This document shows, piece after piece, positions 16,113 to 24,590 of a stretch of 64,000 nucleotides of DNA; within the stretch, counting starts at the first letter, position 1, and each line of letters begins with the position of its first letter. The notes beneath the pieces are model-generated. The model was not told where the DNA came from, searched no databases, and was given only the letters and a program-made list of their open reading frames with translations. Where the stretch lies: positions 46,996 to 110,995 of the forward strand of contig DAOUDG010000088.1 of assembly GCA_034431435.1 (NCBI GenBank), in the 5' to 3' direction. A program made the translations under genes and the position numbers. This stretch comes from JAHCIE01 sp034431435. Its GTDB lineage: Bacteria; Chloroflexota; Anaerolineae; Epilineales; JAHCIE01.

Positions 16113-16877
16113 CTACAGCACGTACACCTCGTCCTCGCGGGCCAGGTGCGTCGGCCCACCGAAGGCGCGATGCGCCGCCTCCAGCATCGCCGTCGTATTG
16201 TAGCCGGTCCAGACGTGGGTCAGCACGAGCACGCGGGCGTGGGCGCGGCGGGCCATGGCCCCCGCCTCGTCGGGGGCCAGGTGGCCCCAGGTGTGCGGCT
16301 CTTCCAGGCGGTTCGGTACGCCCGCCTCGCAGATGAACAGATCCGCCCCCTGGGCCAGGGGGGACAGGTCGGTGGCGGGACCGGTGTCGGCCGAGAATGT
16401 CACCACGCGGCCCTCAGCCTCGATGCGGATGGCCCATGTGGGCACATAATGGGTGGTGGGCTGGAAGGTGAGGTGGAAGGGGCCAATGTCCAGCGCACTA
16501 AGGGGATCATACTCGCGCATATCGAACTCGCCCTGGAAGAAGTCGCTGTCGTCCTCAGCGAACGGGCGGGCGATGGTCTCCAGGGCGTCGGTCCCCTGGG
16601 GCGGGAGATGCACGGGGATGATGGCCGGCGGCCCGTCCCACGGGCCGTACTTGAGGGCGTAGCGCATCGTTACCAGGTCCAGCGCATGGTCGGCGTGCAT
16701 GTGCGTGATGACGATGGCCGATAGGCGGTGGTAGTCGATGTGCTGTTGGAGGCGGCTGACGACGCCGACGCCGCAATCGATGAGCAGCGAGGTATCGCCC
16801 GACTCGAAGAGCAGGCCGGAGCAGGACCCGCCGGGGTTGGGGATGGCCGGGCTTGCGCCGAGGATAGTAATCTTCAC
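16113..16877 (-). CDS. MBL-fold metallohydrolase, RNase Z-like
   Basis: This 254-residue cytoplasmic protein has a metallo-beta-lactamase fold. It shows the metal motif THMHADHALD near residues 58-67, the later ligands SADTGP and CEAG, and a final histidine in LTHVW. The sequence resembles the RNase Z/ElaC-like or cyclic-nucleotide phosphodiesterase-like subgroup, but it lacks an obvious tRNase Z exosite, so the substrate is open. The start is GTG 16877, overlapping the stop of the upstream CoA-binding gene by 4 nt, which points to translational coupling in a four-gene minus-strand run from lepB. Confidence 0.82.
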   Translation of the reverse strand: MKITILGASPAIPNPGGSCSGLLFESGDTSLLIDCGVGVVSRLQQHIDYHRLSAIVITHMHADHALDLVTMRYALKYGPWDGPPAIIPVHLPPQGTDALETIARPFAEDDSDFFQGEFDMREYDPLSALDIGPFHLTFQPTTHYVPTWAIRIEAEGRVVTFSADTGPATDLSPLAQGADLFICEAGVPNRLEEPHTWGHLAPDEAGAMARRAHARVLVLTHVWTGYNTTAMLEAAHRAFGGPTHLAREDEVYVL

Positions 16878-17308
16878 CCTACGCCCCCGGCCGGGTGCGG
16901 CCGCTCAAGGTTGCGATACTCGACGGCGATGCAACGATTCGCCACTACGTCCAGCCCGGCCGCCACCGCTTCGGCGATGGCCTGGTCGTTGCTCACGCCC
17001 AATTGCAGCCAGATGGCGCGGGCGCCGATGGCGATGGCCTCGCGCACGTGGGCCAGTACCTCGCTTGGCCGGCGGAAGATATTCACGAGGTCCACCGGCT
17101 CGGGTACCGATGTCAGGTCGGCATACGCCGTCGCGCCGAGCACCTGCGTCTCGTGCGGATTGACGGGGATGATGCGGTAGCCGTACTGCTGCATCCGGCG
17201 GGCGACGTCGTAGCTTGGGCGCGCCGGATCGGACGACAGGCCAACGACCGCGATGGTGCGGCTGACGCGGAGCAGCCTGGCGATGGTCGCCGGGTCACTG
17301 ATAGTCAC
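16874..17308 (-). CDS. CoA-binding domain protein (YccU-like)
   Basis: This 144-residue single-domain Rossmann protein matches the succinyl-CoA-synthetase-like CoA-binding family: IAVVGLSSDPARPSYDVARRMQQYGYRIIPVNP, then WLQLGV and a late conserved cysteine region (VVANRCIAVEY). The family binds CoA, but its cellular role is not well defined. The start is GTG 17308. It follows the lepB stop by 2 bp and overlaps the MBL gene by 4 nt. Confidence 0.85.
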   Translation of the reverse strand: MTISDPATIARLLRVSRTIAVVGLSSDPARPSYDVARRMQQYGYRIIPVNPHETQVLGATAYADLTSVPEPVDLVNIFRRPSEVLAHVREAIAIGARAIWLQLGVSNDQAIAEAVAAGLDVVANRCIAVEYRNLERPHPAGGVG

Positions 17309-17310
17309 GG

Positions 17311-17913
17311 CTAGGCTCCGCTGGTGGCGCGGGGCATCAGGCGGCCGATGAGGGGCCAGCTAGACGGCGGCCAGATGGTGATCCACACCTTGCCCATGAT
17401 CAGGTCTTCGGGCTGCGCCCCCCAGATGTGGGAGTCGCTCGAGTTAGCGCGATTGTCACCCAGCACGTAGTACTCGCGCGGGCCGAGGCGAATCGGAGCC
17501 TTGCTGTAGTTGGCGGGCCGGATCGTCCAGGGCTCGTCAATCCGCTTGCCATCGACGTAGACCGTACCGTCGCGCACCTCGACCTGCTCGCCCGGCAGGC
17601 CAATGATACGCTTGATGAACGGCTCCTGGTCCTCGCGGTACTTGAAGTGGAACACGACCACGTCCCCGCGCTGCGGCTGCCCCAACTTATAGGCGAGGGT
17701 ATTAACCCACACCCGCTGGCCGTTGGTGTACGTCGGCTCCATGCTTGGGCCTTCGACCAGCACGTGCTGAAGGGTCACGCGAATCAGCGCGAAGAGGGCC
17801 ACGCCGATGAGGATGGCGATGACGAGATCGCGGGCGAAATTGGCGGCGACGCGGCCCAGATGTAGCTGGTTCGGCTCAGCCGACGTTTCGCCAGGTGACG
17901 GCTCAGCGGTCAC
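17311..17913 (-). CDS. lepB: Signal peptidase I
   Basis: This 200-residue membrane protease removes signal peptides from exported proteins. One N-terminal helix (residues 27-46) anchors it. The catalytic serine is in GPSMEPTY, the catalytic lysine in KRIIGLPGE, and GDNRANSSDSHIWG is the conserved C-terminal box. The start is GTG 17913, 5 bp after GGGAGG. It heads a compact minus-strand run (lepB, CoA-binding, MBL, phosphotransferase) with gaps of 2 bp or overlaps. Confidence 0.95.
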   Translation of the reverse strand: MTAEPSPGETSAEPNQLHLGRVAANFARDLVIAILIGVALFALIRVTLQHVLVEGPSMEPTYTNGQRVWVNTLAYKLGQPQRGDVVVFHFKYREDQEPFIKRIIGLPGEQVEVRDGTVYVDGKRIDEPWTIRPANYSKAPIRLGPREYYVLGDNRANSSDSHIWGAQPEDLIMGKVWITIWPPSSWPLIGRLMPRATSGA

Positions 17914-17992
17914 GCTTGCCTCCCAAGAACATTCCCCACTCGTCGAATTGCAGGACGCTCAATTATATGGCTATCACAGGCCGCTGGCAATC

Positions 17993-19348
17993 CTACAAAC
18001 GCCACGTCCCACCCTCAAGCTCGCGCACCAGGCGCTGCATAAACTGGTCGGCCAGCGCCCCATCGAAGGCGCGGTGGTCGAAGGTCAGGGAGAGGTAGAC
18101 CATGCTGCGAGCAGCAAGGGCGTCGCCCCCCGCCGTCTCAATGACCACCGCCCGCTTGCGAACCGCGCCAATGCCGAGGATGGCGGCCTGGGGCTGGTGG
18201 AGGATGGGCGTGCCGATCAGGCTGCCAAAGACGCCGTAGTTGGTGACGGTGAAGGTCCCGCCACGGGTCTCGTCGGGGCTGAGGCGTAGGGTGCGGGCGC
18301 GCGCCGCCAGATCGACCACCTCGCGCGCCAGCCCCACCAGAGTCTTCTCGTCGGCGTGACGGAGGACTGGCGCCAGGAGTCCGCCATCAGGCAGCGCGAC
18401 CGCCAGCCCAATATTCACAGCCTGGCGGCGAATGATGCCCTGTTCCGTGAAGACGGCATTGACTTGGGGAAACGCTTTGAGCGCCTGGACGACCGCCTGC
18501 ACGAAGAAGGGGGTATAGGTCAGGGCGAAGCCCTCGCGGCTGCGGAAGGCGTCCTGGTGGGTATTGAAGAACTGCACCATGCCCGTCACGTCGGCCTCGT
18601 GGACAGTTGTCACGTGGGGGGCGGTTCGCTGGCTGCGCGTCATGTGTTCGGCGATGCTGCGTCGCATACTGTCGAGGGGCAGTATCTCGTCGCCGGGCCA
18701 TGCCTCGATTGGCGCCGGGGCAGAAGCCGTGCGCGCGCTGGGGGCGGGCGCGGCGGCCGCGGCCGGCCGCGCCTCGGCGAAGCGTTCCACGTCGCGCGCC
18801 GTCACCCGGCCATCGCGGCCCGTGCCCTGTACGGCGTCCAGGTCCACGCCGAGGCGCGCTGCCAGCGCCTGGACCCGGGGCGAACGGAAGTCGGCGAGGC
18901 TGGACGGCGCGGCGAGGCTAATCGCGGCGCGAGTCGGCGCGGGGCTGCTGGCGACTCGTAGCACGTCGTCCTTGGTGATCTGCCCGCCGGGGCCGCTGCC
19001 CCGCAGGCTCGCGATGTCGATGCCTTGCTCTCGGACGATACGCGCCGCCAGCGGGGAGATGCGGGGCGCCGCGCTGGCGGTGGCCGCGTCGGCGGCGGCT
19101 GGCCGAGTGTCGCCCGTGTCAAGAAGGGCAAGGATGGTCCCCACGGCGACCGTAGCGCCCTCCAGAATGCGAATCTCGGCCAGCGTGCCAGCTTCCGGCG
19201 CGGTCACTTCGCTGGTGATCTTGTCGGTCACCACCTCGAGCAGCGCCTCGTAGCGTGCGACCGGCTCGCCCGGCTGCTTGAGCCAGCGACTGACAGTCCC
19301 TTCGTGGATGCTCTCGCCCAACTGGGGCATCTTGATCTCGGTCTTCAT
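17993..19348 (-). CDS. Dihydrolipoamide acyltransferase (E2) with two subunit-binding domains
   Basis: This 451-residue core subunit belongs to a 2-oxo acid dehydrogenase complex. Residues 1-80 form a lipoyl domain with the lipoylated lysine in VVTDKITSE. Two peripheral subunit-binding motifs follow: ISPLAARIVREQGIDIASLRG near 95 and SPRVQALAARLGVDLDAVQG near 155. After a Pro/Ala linker comes the catalytic acyltransferase domain, ending in the HxxxDG motif (FDHRAFDG). The E2 could serve pyruvate, branched-chain or 2-oxoglutarate dehydrogenase. No E1 or E3 gene is nearby, so it is an orphan here. GAGG lies 5 bp before ATG 19348. Confidence 0.92.
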   Translation of the reverse strand: MKTEIKMPQLGESIHEGTVSRWLKQPGEPVARYEALLEVVTDKITSEVTAPEAGTLAEIRILEGATVAVGTILALLDTGDTRPAAADAATASAAPRISPLAARIVREQGIDIASLRGSGPGGQITKDDVLRVASSPAPTRAAISLAAPSSLADFRSPRVQALAARLGVDLDAVQGTGRDGRVTARDVERFAEARPAAAAAPAPSARTASAPAPIEAWPGDEILPLDSMRRSIAEHMTRSQRTAPHVTTVHEADVTGMVQFFNTHQDAFRSREGFALTYTPFFVQAVVQALKAFPQVNAVFTEQGIIRRQAVNIGLAVALPDGGLLAPVLRHADEKTLVGLAREVVDLAARARTLRLSPDETRGGTFTVTNYGVFGSLIGTPILHQPQAAILGIGAVRKRAVVIETAGGDALAARSMVYLSLTFDHRAFDGALADQFMQRLVRELEGGTWRL

Positions 19349-19433
19349 AATGCCTCACGGTCGCATTTTGTATACGCTGGACCGGGCTGAGTGTAGCACA
19401 GGCGCGGGGCTGGGGGCAAAGCGGCCATATGGA

Positions 19434-19479
19434 ACGAGACCCCACGCGGCCAGCGTATCGCTGACGGGCGGGGTCTCGT
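19434..19479. terminator. Hairpin terminator after the peroxiredoxin gene
   Basis: ACGAGACCCC (19434-19443) pairs perfectly with GGGGTCTCGT (19470-19479). An inner stem, CAGCG (19451-19455) with CGCTG (19459-19463), caps it. It lies 12 bp beyond the minus-strand peroxiredoxin stop and upstream of the E2 gene. There is no T-run, so the type of termination is uncertain. Confidence 0.6.
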
Positions 19480-19491
19480 GCTGTCAGCGAA

Positions 19492-19962
19492 CTATACGGT
19501 GGCCTGGAAGCTCTCCAATACCTGGAGGAGATCGTCGACCGGCGGGACCTGGCCCGACTCATTGCGCTGAATGTACGCGATACGCCCATCAGGCGCGATG
19601 ACAAACGTGATGCGCTGGGCGCGGCCGCGTTCGCTGTCGAACACGCCGTAGCGTTGCGCGATGGCTCCCTGGGGATAATAGTCGGCCAGCAGGGGGTAGT
19701 GGATGCCTTGCTGGGCGGCATAGGCCTTGTGCGCCCACACGCTATCGGTGCTGATGCCGAACACCTGCGCATCGAGCTGGTTGAAGCGGGCCATCTCCCG
19801 CGTGAAGCAGGCGTGCTCCTGGGTGCAGGTGGGGCTAAAGTCGTGGGGGTAGAAGGCCAGGACGACCGGCTTGCCGCGCAGTTGGCTCATCGCGTAGCTC
19901 TGGCCGTCATGGCCCCTAAGGGTGAAGTCGGGGGCGACCTGCCTAACCTGTAGCTGCGTCAT
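19492..19962 (-). CDS. Peroxiredoxin (thioredoxin-fold, AhpC/BCP type)
   Basis: This 156-residue cytoplasmic peroxidase reduces hydrogen peroxide and organic peroxides with a cysteine thiol. The peroxidatic cysteine is in FSPTCTQEHACF near residue 46, preceded by PVVLAFYPHD. A second cysteine lies five residues later. Residue spacing fits the BCP or AhpE branch. The start chosen is ATG 19962, with GAGGAG just upstream; a TTG at 19980 would place that site inside the gene. It lies next to superoxide dismutase on the same strand, separated by the palindromic repeat, so the pair forms an oxidative-stress module. Confidence 0.9.
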   Translation of the reverse strand: MTQLQVRQVAPDFTLRGHDGQSYAMSQLRGKPVVLAFYPHDFSPTCTQEHACFTREMARFNQLDAQVFGISTDSVWAHKAYAAQQGIHYPLLADYYPQGAIAQRYGVFDSERGRAQRITFVIAPDGRIAYIQRNESGQVPPVDDLLQVLESFQATV

Positions 19963-19980
19963 ATCGGTCTCCTCTTGCAA

Positions 19981-20013
19981 AGACCTGACAGGTCTTCAAA
20001 ACCTGTCAGGTCT
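19981..20013. repeat. Perfect palindromic repeat AGACCTGACAGGT
   Basis: AGACCTGACAGGT (19981-19993) and ACCTGTCAGGTCT (20001-20013) form a perfect 13-bp inverted repeat around CTTCAAA. Related copies are at 8234-8266 and 29549-29582. It lies between sod and the peroxiredoxin gene. Confidence 0.85.
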
Positions 20014-20030
20014 CTAGACGCCTCTCGTCT

Positions 20031-20636
20031 CTAGCCCTTGAAGCGCTTGGCCACCTCATCCCAGTTGACCACGTTCCACCACGCCTCGATGTAGTCAGGG
20101 CGGCGGTTCTGATACTTGAGGTAGTAGGCATGCTCCCAGACATCGATGCCGAGGAGGGGCGTATGCCCCTGCATCAGGGGGCTGTCCTGGTTGGCGGTGC
20201 TGTAGACGTGCAGCTTGCCGCCGGCGTCCTGGGCCAGCCACGACCAGCCACTGCCGAAGCGGCCCTTGGCGGCGTCCGACACTTGCTTCTTGAGACTCTC
20301 GACCCCGCCCAGGTCCCGCTCGATGGCCTGCGCGAGCGCGCCGGCCGGGGCCTTCGCGCCGCCCGGCGTCATGATCTCCCAGAACAGGCTATGGTTGGCG
20401 TGACCGCCGCCGTTGTTCTGCACGGCGGCGCGGATGGCCTCGGGCACGAGGGACATATGGCGCAGGATGTCCTCGACCGACCTGGCTTGCAGCTCGGCGG
20501 CATTGGCCAGCGCCGCGTTGAGGTTCGTCACGTAGGCGGCGTGGTGCTTGTCGTGGTGAATCTCCATCGTGCGCGCGTCAATGTAGGGCTCCAGCGCATC
20601 AAACGCGTACGGCAGAGGGGGCAGTTCGAAAGCCAT
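20031..20636 (-). CDS. sodA: Superoxide dismutase, Fe/Mn family
   Basis: This 201-residue enzyme dismutates superoxide to oxygen and hydrogen peroxide. The metal ligands are visible: His in MEIHHDKHHAAYV near residue 27, His in GGHANHSLFW near 75, and Asp and His in DVWEHAYYLKY near 165. GSGWSWL is also typical. Sequence alone does not settle iron versus manganese. The gene is divergent from a SufR-like iron-sulfur regulator and followed by a peroxiredoxin, so iron or redox control is likely. Confidence 0.95.
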   Translation of the reverse strand: MAFELPPLPYAFDALEPYIDARTMEIHHDKHHAAYVTNLNAALANAAELQARSVEDILRHMSLVPEAIRAAVQNNGGGHANHSLFWEIMTPGGAKAPAGALAQAIERDLGGVESLKKQVSDAAKGRFGSGWSWLAQDAGGKLHVYSTANQDSPLMQGHTPLLGIDVWEHAYYLKYQNRRPDYIEAWWNVVNWDEVAKRFKG

Positions 20637-20811
20637 AGCTCATCCCATCCTTTCTTTTCGTCCAGGCGCCTTGTAGTCGCGCGAGGGGCGATGCCAGCCC
20701 GCGCGTCATCACACATGGGTCTATCACAGCAAGAAGCGGCGCACGCCGCGCCACCCTACTGGTCAGATTCTAGCCGTGCCACCCCGTCCGGTCAAGCGTA
20801 TCGGGCCGCGA

Positions 20812-20840
20812 TTGACGCGGAACGCCAGAATATTTATAAT
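20812..20840 (+). promoter_or_regulatory. Sigma-70 promoter of the SufR-like regulator
   Basis: TTGACG (20812-20817) is followed after 17 bp by a perfect TATAAT (20835-20840), 26 bp before the GTG start. Confidence 0.8.
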
Positions 20841-20866
20841 TTCGTCTGAGAAAAGAGGATGCCATC

Positions 20867-21511
20867 GTGCAAGAGACGCGCCAACTCATTCTTGAGATTC
20901 TCAAGACCCACGGCCAGGCCACTGTCGATGGGCTGGCTGACGCCCTCGGGCTGACACCGATGACGGTACGCCATCATCTTGGCATCCTCGAGGAACGCGA
21001 TCTCATTGTGTCGGAGGTCGAGCGCGGGCGGGTCGGTCGCCCTCGCTACGTCTATCGACTGACCCCTGCCGCTGACGAGTTGTTTCCACGCGCCTATCAC
21101 CTGCTCGCGGAGCGCGTCCTGGCCAAGATCAAGGAGCAGTACGGCGTCGACGAGGCGCGCGCGATCTTGCAGGCTGTCGCCGGTGATCTGGCTGCCTCCC
21201 ACGCCGACGAGGTTGCCGACAAACCCCTGGCGGAGCGGCTGGTATGCGTTGAGGACATCATGGCCGCCGAGGGCTTCCGCGTGCGCCTGGGTGAGGGTCA
21301 GCAAGCCACCGTCGAGGTGTGCAACTGCGCCTACCGCCATGTCGCCGCCCAGCACCCCGAAGTATGCGAACTGGACCATGCCCTCATGGAAGGCCTGCTC
21401 GGCCAGCCCCTGGAGCGGGTCAAGCATGCCCCTGCTGGCGATGACTGCTGCCGCTTCGTCGTGGCTGAGTCTTCGCCCGCCGAGTCCCCCGCAGCACCTG
21501 CCCTGGCCTGA
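20867..21511 (+). CDS. SufR-like iron-sulfur-responsive DeoR/ArsR-type regulator
   Basis: This 214-residue regulator has an N-terminal winged helix-turn-helix (VDGLADALGLTPMTVRHHLGILEERDLI, wing GRPRYVYRLT). The C-terminal half carries clustered cysteines: VEVCNCAYRHV, then HPEVCELDH, then GDDCCRF. This matches the SufR family, in which such cysteines hold an Fe-S cluster that controls DNA binding at suf/isc-type genes. The start is GTG 20867, 7 bp after AGAGGA. It is divergent from sodA, so it may control oxidative-stress genes here. No suf genes are in the window. Confidence 0.85.
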   Translation: MQETRQLILEILKTHGQATVDGLADALGLTPMTVRHHLGILEERDLIVSEVERGRVGRPRYVYRLTPAADELFPRAYHLLAERVLAKIKEQYGVDEARAILQAVAGDLAASHADEVADKPLAERLVCVEDIMAAEGFRVRLGEGQQATVEVCNCAYRHVAAQHPEVCELDHALMEGLLGQPLERVKHAPAGDDCCRFVVAESSPAESPAAPALA

Positions 21512-21635
21512 TACCACCCTCGGATAGAGCGCGCGCGGGCTGGCCCCTACGCCCTGCGCCGCACCGAGCTGAACCTCGGCGCGGCGCGAGCGAAGGCCTG
21601 GAGGTTGGGAGCAACCCCAGTAGGGCCGCCGACCG

Positions 21636-23123
21636 TCAACCGCCGCCGGTGAGCTTGTCGGTGTCGATCTGGGCGCGCTGGAGACGGCCGCTATAGTCGA
21701 CGTAGATGGACTTCCACTCCGTAAATACGTCGATGCCGGCAATCCCCGCCTCGCGGTGGCCGTTGCCGGTGCCCTTCGTCCCGCCGAAGGGTAGCTGAAT
21801 CTCGGCGCCGATGGTCCCGTGGTTGATGTATACCAGGCCCGTGTCGAAGTCGCGAATCGCCTGGAAGGCCTTGTTGACGTCGCGAGTATACAGGGCGCTG
21901 GACAGCCCGTATTGGACGCTGTTATTGGCGGCGATGGCCTCCTCGAAGGAGTCCACCGACACCAGCGAGGTGCAGGGGCCGAAAATCTCCTCCTGGAAAA
22001 CCCGCATCGTCGGCGTGACCTGATCGAAGATGGTCGGTTGGTAGAAGAAACCGCCGCCATTGGCCCACACCTCGCCACCGGTCAGCACGGCCGCGCCCTC
22101 AGCGCGCCCAATCTCGGTGTAGCCGTGAATCCTGGTCAGCTGGCGCTGATTGATGATGGGGCCGACGTCCGTCGTGTCCAGCAGCCCATCCCCCAGACGC
22201 AGCGTGCTCGCCCGCGCGACCAGCCGCTGGGTGAGCGCGTCCTTGACATCCCGCTGGACGATGACCCGGCTGGCCGCTGTGCAGCGCTGGCCGCTCGTGC
22301 CGAACGCACTCCACAGTATGCCCTCCGTCGCCAGGTCCAGGTCGGCGTCGTCGAGAACGATGATAGCGTTCTTGCCGCCCATCTCCAGGTGAACCTTCTT
22401 GTTGAGGCGGCCGGCCCGCTCGGCCACCTGGCGGCCGACGTGGGTGGAGCCGGTGAACGATACCACCTTGACCTGCGGGTGTCCGACCAGCGCCTCGCCG
22501 ACCGCCGCACCCGGCCCATGCACCAGGTTGACCACGCCCGGCGGTAGACCAGCGTCGACGAGCGCCTCGACGAACTTCGTTGCTAGGCCGGGCGTGTCCC
22601 CTGACGGTTTGAATACCACGGTGTTGCCGGCCATGATGGCGGGGAAGATCTTCCAGGATGGGATGGCAATGGGGAAGTTCCAGGGAGTGATGACGCCGAC
22701 GACGCCGATAGAGTCGCGAATAGCCAGGGCGAACTTGTTGGGCAGCTCGCTGGGCACGGTGACGCCGAATAATCGCCGCCCCTCGCCGGCCATGTAGAAG
22801 GCCATGTCGATGGCTTCCTGGACGTCGCCGCGCGCTTCGGGCAGCACCTTGCCCATCTCCGTGGTCAGGAAGCGCGACAGTTCCTCCTTGCGCTCGCGCA
22901 GGATGCGGCCGACTTCATAGAGAATCTCGCCTCGGCGCGGCGCGGGGGTCAAGCGCCAGGGTCGGTAGGCGCGCTCGGCGGCGGTCACGGCGGCGTCGAT
23001 GTCTCGCCCATCCGAGTCCGGCGCGGTGCCGATGGGCTGGCCGGTGGCCGGGTCGAGGGTGTCGAACCGCCGCGCTGTGGCCGACTCGACCCAGCGGCCG
23101 TCGATGTAGTTCTTGAACTCCAT
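21636..23123 (-). CDS. NAD(P)-dependent aldehyde dehydrogenase
   Basis: This 495-residue cytoplasmic enzyme oxidises an aldehyde to its acid. The family landmarks are ITPWNFPIAIPSWK (cofactor-binding region), FTGSTHVGRQVAE, the catalytic glutamate in HLEMGGKNA and the nucleophile cysteine in TSGQRCTAASR. The substrate is not clear; semialdehyde or ketoglutarate-semialdehyde types are possible. It precedes a CBS protein by 30 bp in reverse order (the CBS gene is upstream), so the two may be cotranscribed. Confidence 0.93.
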   Translation of the reverse strand: MEFKNYIDGRWVESATARRFDTLDPATGQPIGTAPDSDGRDIDAAVTAAERAYRPWRLTPAPRRGEILYEVGRILRERKEELSRFLTTEMGKVLPEARGDVQEAIDMAFYMAGEGRRLFGVTVPSELPNKFALAIRDSIGVVGVITPWNFPIAIPSWKIFPAIMAGNTVVFKPSGDTPGLATKFVEALVDAGLPPGVVNLVHGPGAAVGEALVGHPQVKVVSFTGSTHVGRQVAERAGRLNKKVHLEMGGKNAIIVLDDADLDLATEGILWSAFGTSGQRCTAASRVIVQRDVKDALTQRLVARASTLRLGDGLLDTTDVGPIINQRQLTRIHGYTEIGRAEGAAVLTGGEVWANGGGFFYQPTIFDQVTPTMRVFQEEIFGPCTSLVSVDSFEEAIAANNSVQYGLSSALYTRDVNKAFQAIRDFDTGLVYINHGTIGAEIQLPFGGTKGTGNGHREAGIAGIDVFTEWKSIYVDYSGRLQRAQIDTDKLTGGG

Positions 23124-23153
23124 GCTCCCTCTGTATCGGTTGGATTCGGTTGG

Positions 23154-23558
23154 CTACTGAATGTCTTTGACCATGTGGTAGACGAGGTCGGATGCGGAGA
23201 CGACCGCCAATGGGCGGTGCTTGCCGTCTTGCTCTTCCACGACCACGGCGCGGTGAATATGATGCTTGAGCAGCAGCTCGGCAACGTCCATGATCAGCGT
23301 TGTCGGTGCGACCGTGATGACACGCTCCGACATGTAGTCCGCGACTGAGTGGGTGCCCCACTCTTCGCCGTCGACCATGGCTCTCAGCAGGTCAGTGCGG
23401 GTGATGATGCCGACCAGATAGCCCTGGTCATCGACGACGACGATGCTGCTGATGTCGTCGTTGTCCATACGCCGCGCCACAGTGGACAGCGGCGTGTGGG
23501 CAGTGCAAGTCGAGGTGCCATAGCGTTTGGCCTGGAGTACAGTGCGCCCCTTGCGCAT
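23154..23558 (-). CDS. Two-CBS-domain protein
   Basis: This 134-residue protein is made of a CBS pair: HTPLSTVARRMDNDDISSIVVVDDQGYLVGIITRTDLL, then MSERVITVAPTTLIMDVAELLLKHHIHRAVVVE. CBS pairs bind adenine nucleotides and act as energy sensors. No effector domain is fused. The start is ATG 23558: AGGAGGTG lies 8 bp upstream on the minus strand, while the GTG 9 bp upstream of the ATG would overlap that site. It precedes the aldehyde dehydrogenase. Confidence 0.88.
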   Translation of the reverse strand: MRKGRTVLQAKRYGTSTCTAHTPLSTVARRMDNDDISSIVVVDDQGYLVGIITRTDLLRAMVDGEEWGTHSVADYMSERVITVAPTTLIMDVAELLLKHHIHRAVVVEEQDGKHRPLAVVSASDLVYHMVKDIQ

Positions 23559-23582
23559 GGAAAACACCTCCTGGCGGGTGTA

Positions 23583-24590
23583 TCAGGGTTGCAGGATGAG
23601 ATTGTTGAAGGTTCGTGGCCGGTGCCACTCGCGCTGCGCCGACGTTGATACCAGCGTATCCTGGGCCGGCGCTGGCGAGTCTGTATCACTGATCGAGAAA
23701 GTGAAGCCGGTTAGCAGGTTGCCACGCGGCTCGATGCCCAGCAGCCGCCACGGGATGGCCGCCTCGATGGTATAGCCTTGTCGGCCATCGCCGAGGGTGA
23801 CGCGCTGGGCGGCGGTGCGGATGCCGGCCGCTTCGCCGGTCATGGGGCGCGGCGTCCAGACATACGCTTCGGGCGGTGTGCCCTTGAAGTCGCCGGGCGA
23901 CAGGCCGATGTGCCAGTCGTCCGCGTTGAACTCGTTCGTCTCGAAGTCCCCTGCCAGGTCCACATCCCACTGGACCTCGACGCTGTCGCCCAGATACAGG
24001 GTGTCGCCGCGACTGGGCTGACTGAACACGTCGTCGACGATCGCCGAGGCGAGGTAGATGTTCTCGTCGTCCCAGGCGAACCAGAGCCGACCATTCAGGT
24101 CATCAGGGCCGGACCATTGCCCCTTCCCGAAGACCACATTGGCGATTGGATACCCATCGCCGGCCCACTCGCCGCTCAAGCGACCGTCGATGTCAGGCGG
24201 GCGGGTGGCGCGAGGCACGAACAGCGAACCGTTGGCTCGCTGCCGTGGCGTGACGGTGGCCGTGGCTCTGGCCGACGCACTCGCCTTCGCGGCGGCGGGG
24301 GCAGCGCTCTGACCGCCGCCGATACGCGCGCTGAGGAACTGCCAGCCGCCCACCACGACGACCAGAGCCAGGCCGACGGCCAGGGCCACCCACCACCAGG
24401 GCATCGAGGGCTGGGCTGGCGGGGGCGCGGTGGGCGGCGCGTAGGGACCTGCCGTCGCTGCCACGCTGGCTACCGGCTGGGGCGCGGGTGAGCCGACCGG
24501 CTCGGCCACCCGGCTGGTCAGCGCGGCGGCGCAGACGTAGCAGAAGTTGCGATTGGCGCTATTCTCAGCGCCACACTCCGGGCAGATCAT
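23583..24590 (-). CDS. Zinc-ribbon, membrane-anchored protein with CBM9/DOMON-like domain
   Basis: This 335-residue protein starts with a zinc ribbon (MICPECGAENSANRNFCYVCAAAL, four cysteines). A Pro-rich stretch and one transmembrane helix (about residues 65-85) follow, then a low-complexity linker. The large C-terminal domain (residues 125-335) begins PPDIDGRLSGEWAGD and has FAWDDENIYLASAIVDDVF and GDSVEVQWDVDLAGDF, features of family 9 carbohydrate-binding or DOMON-like beta sandwiches. The ribbon would be cytoplasmic and the sandwich outside. Its start overlaps the stop of a paralogue by 4 nt. The function is unknown. Confidence 0.75.
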   Translation of the reverse strand: MICPECGAENSANRNFCYVCAAALTSRVAEPVGSPAPQPVASVAATAGPYAPPTAPPPAQPSMPWWWVALAVGLALVVVVGGWQFLSARIGGGQSAAPAAAKASASARATATVTPRQRANGSLFVPRATRPPDIDGRLSGEWAGDGYPIANVVFGKGQWSGPDDLNGRLWFAWDDENIYLASAIVDDVFSQPSRGDTLYLGDSVEVQWDVDLAGDFETNEFNADDWHIGLSPGDFKGTPPEAYVWTPRPMTGEAAGIRTAAQRVTLGDGRQGYTIEAAIPWRLLGIEPRGNLLTGFTFSISDTDSPAPAQDTLVSTSAQREWHRPRTFNNLILQP

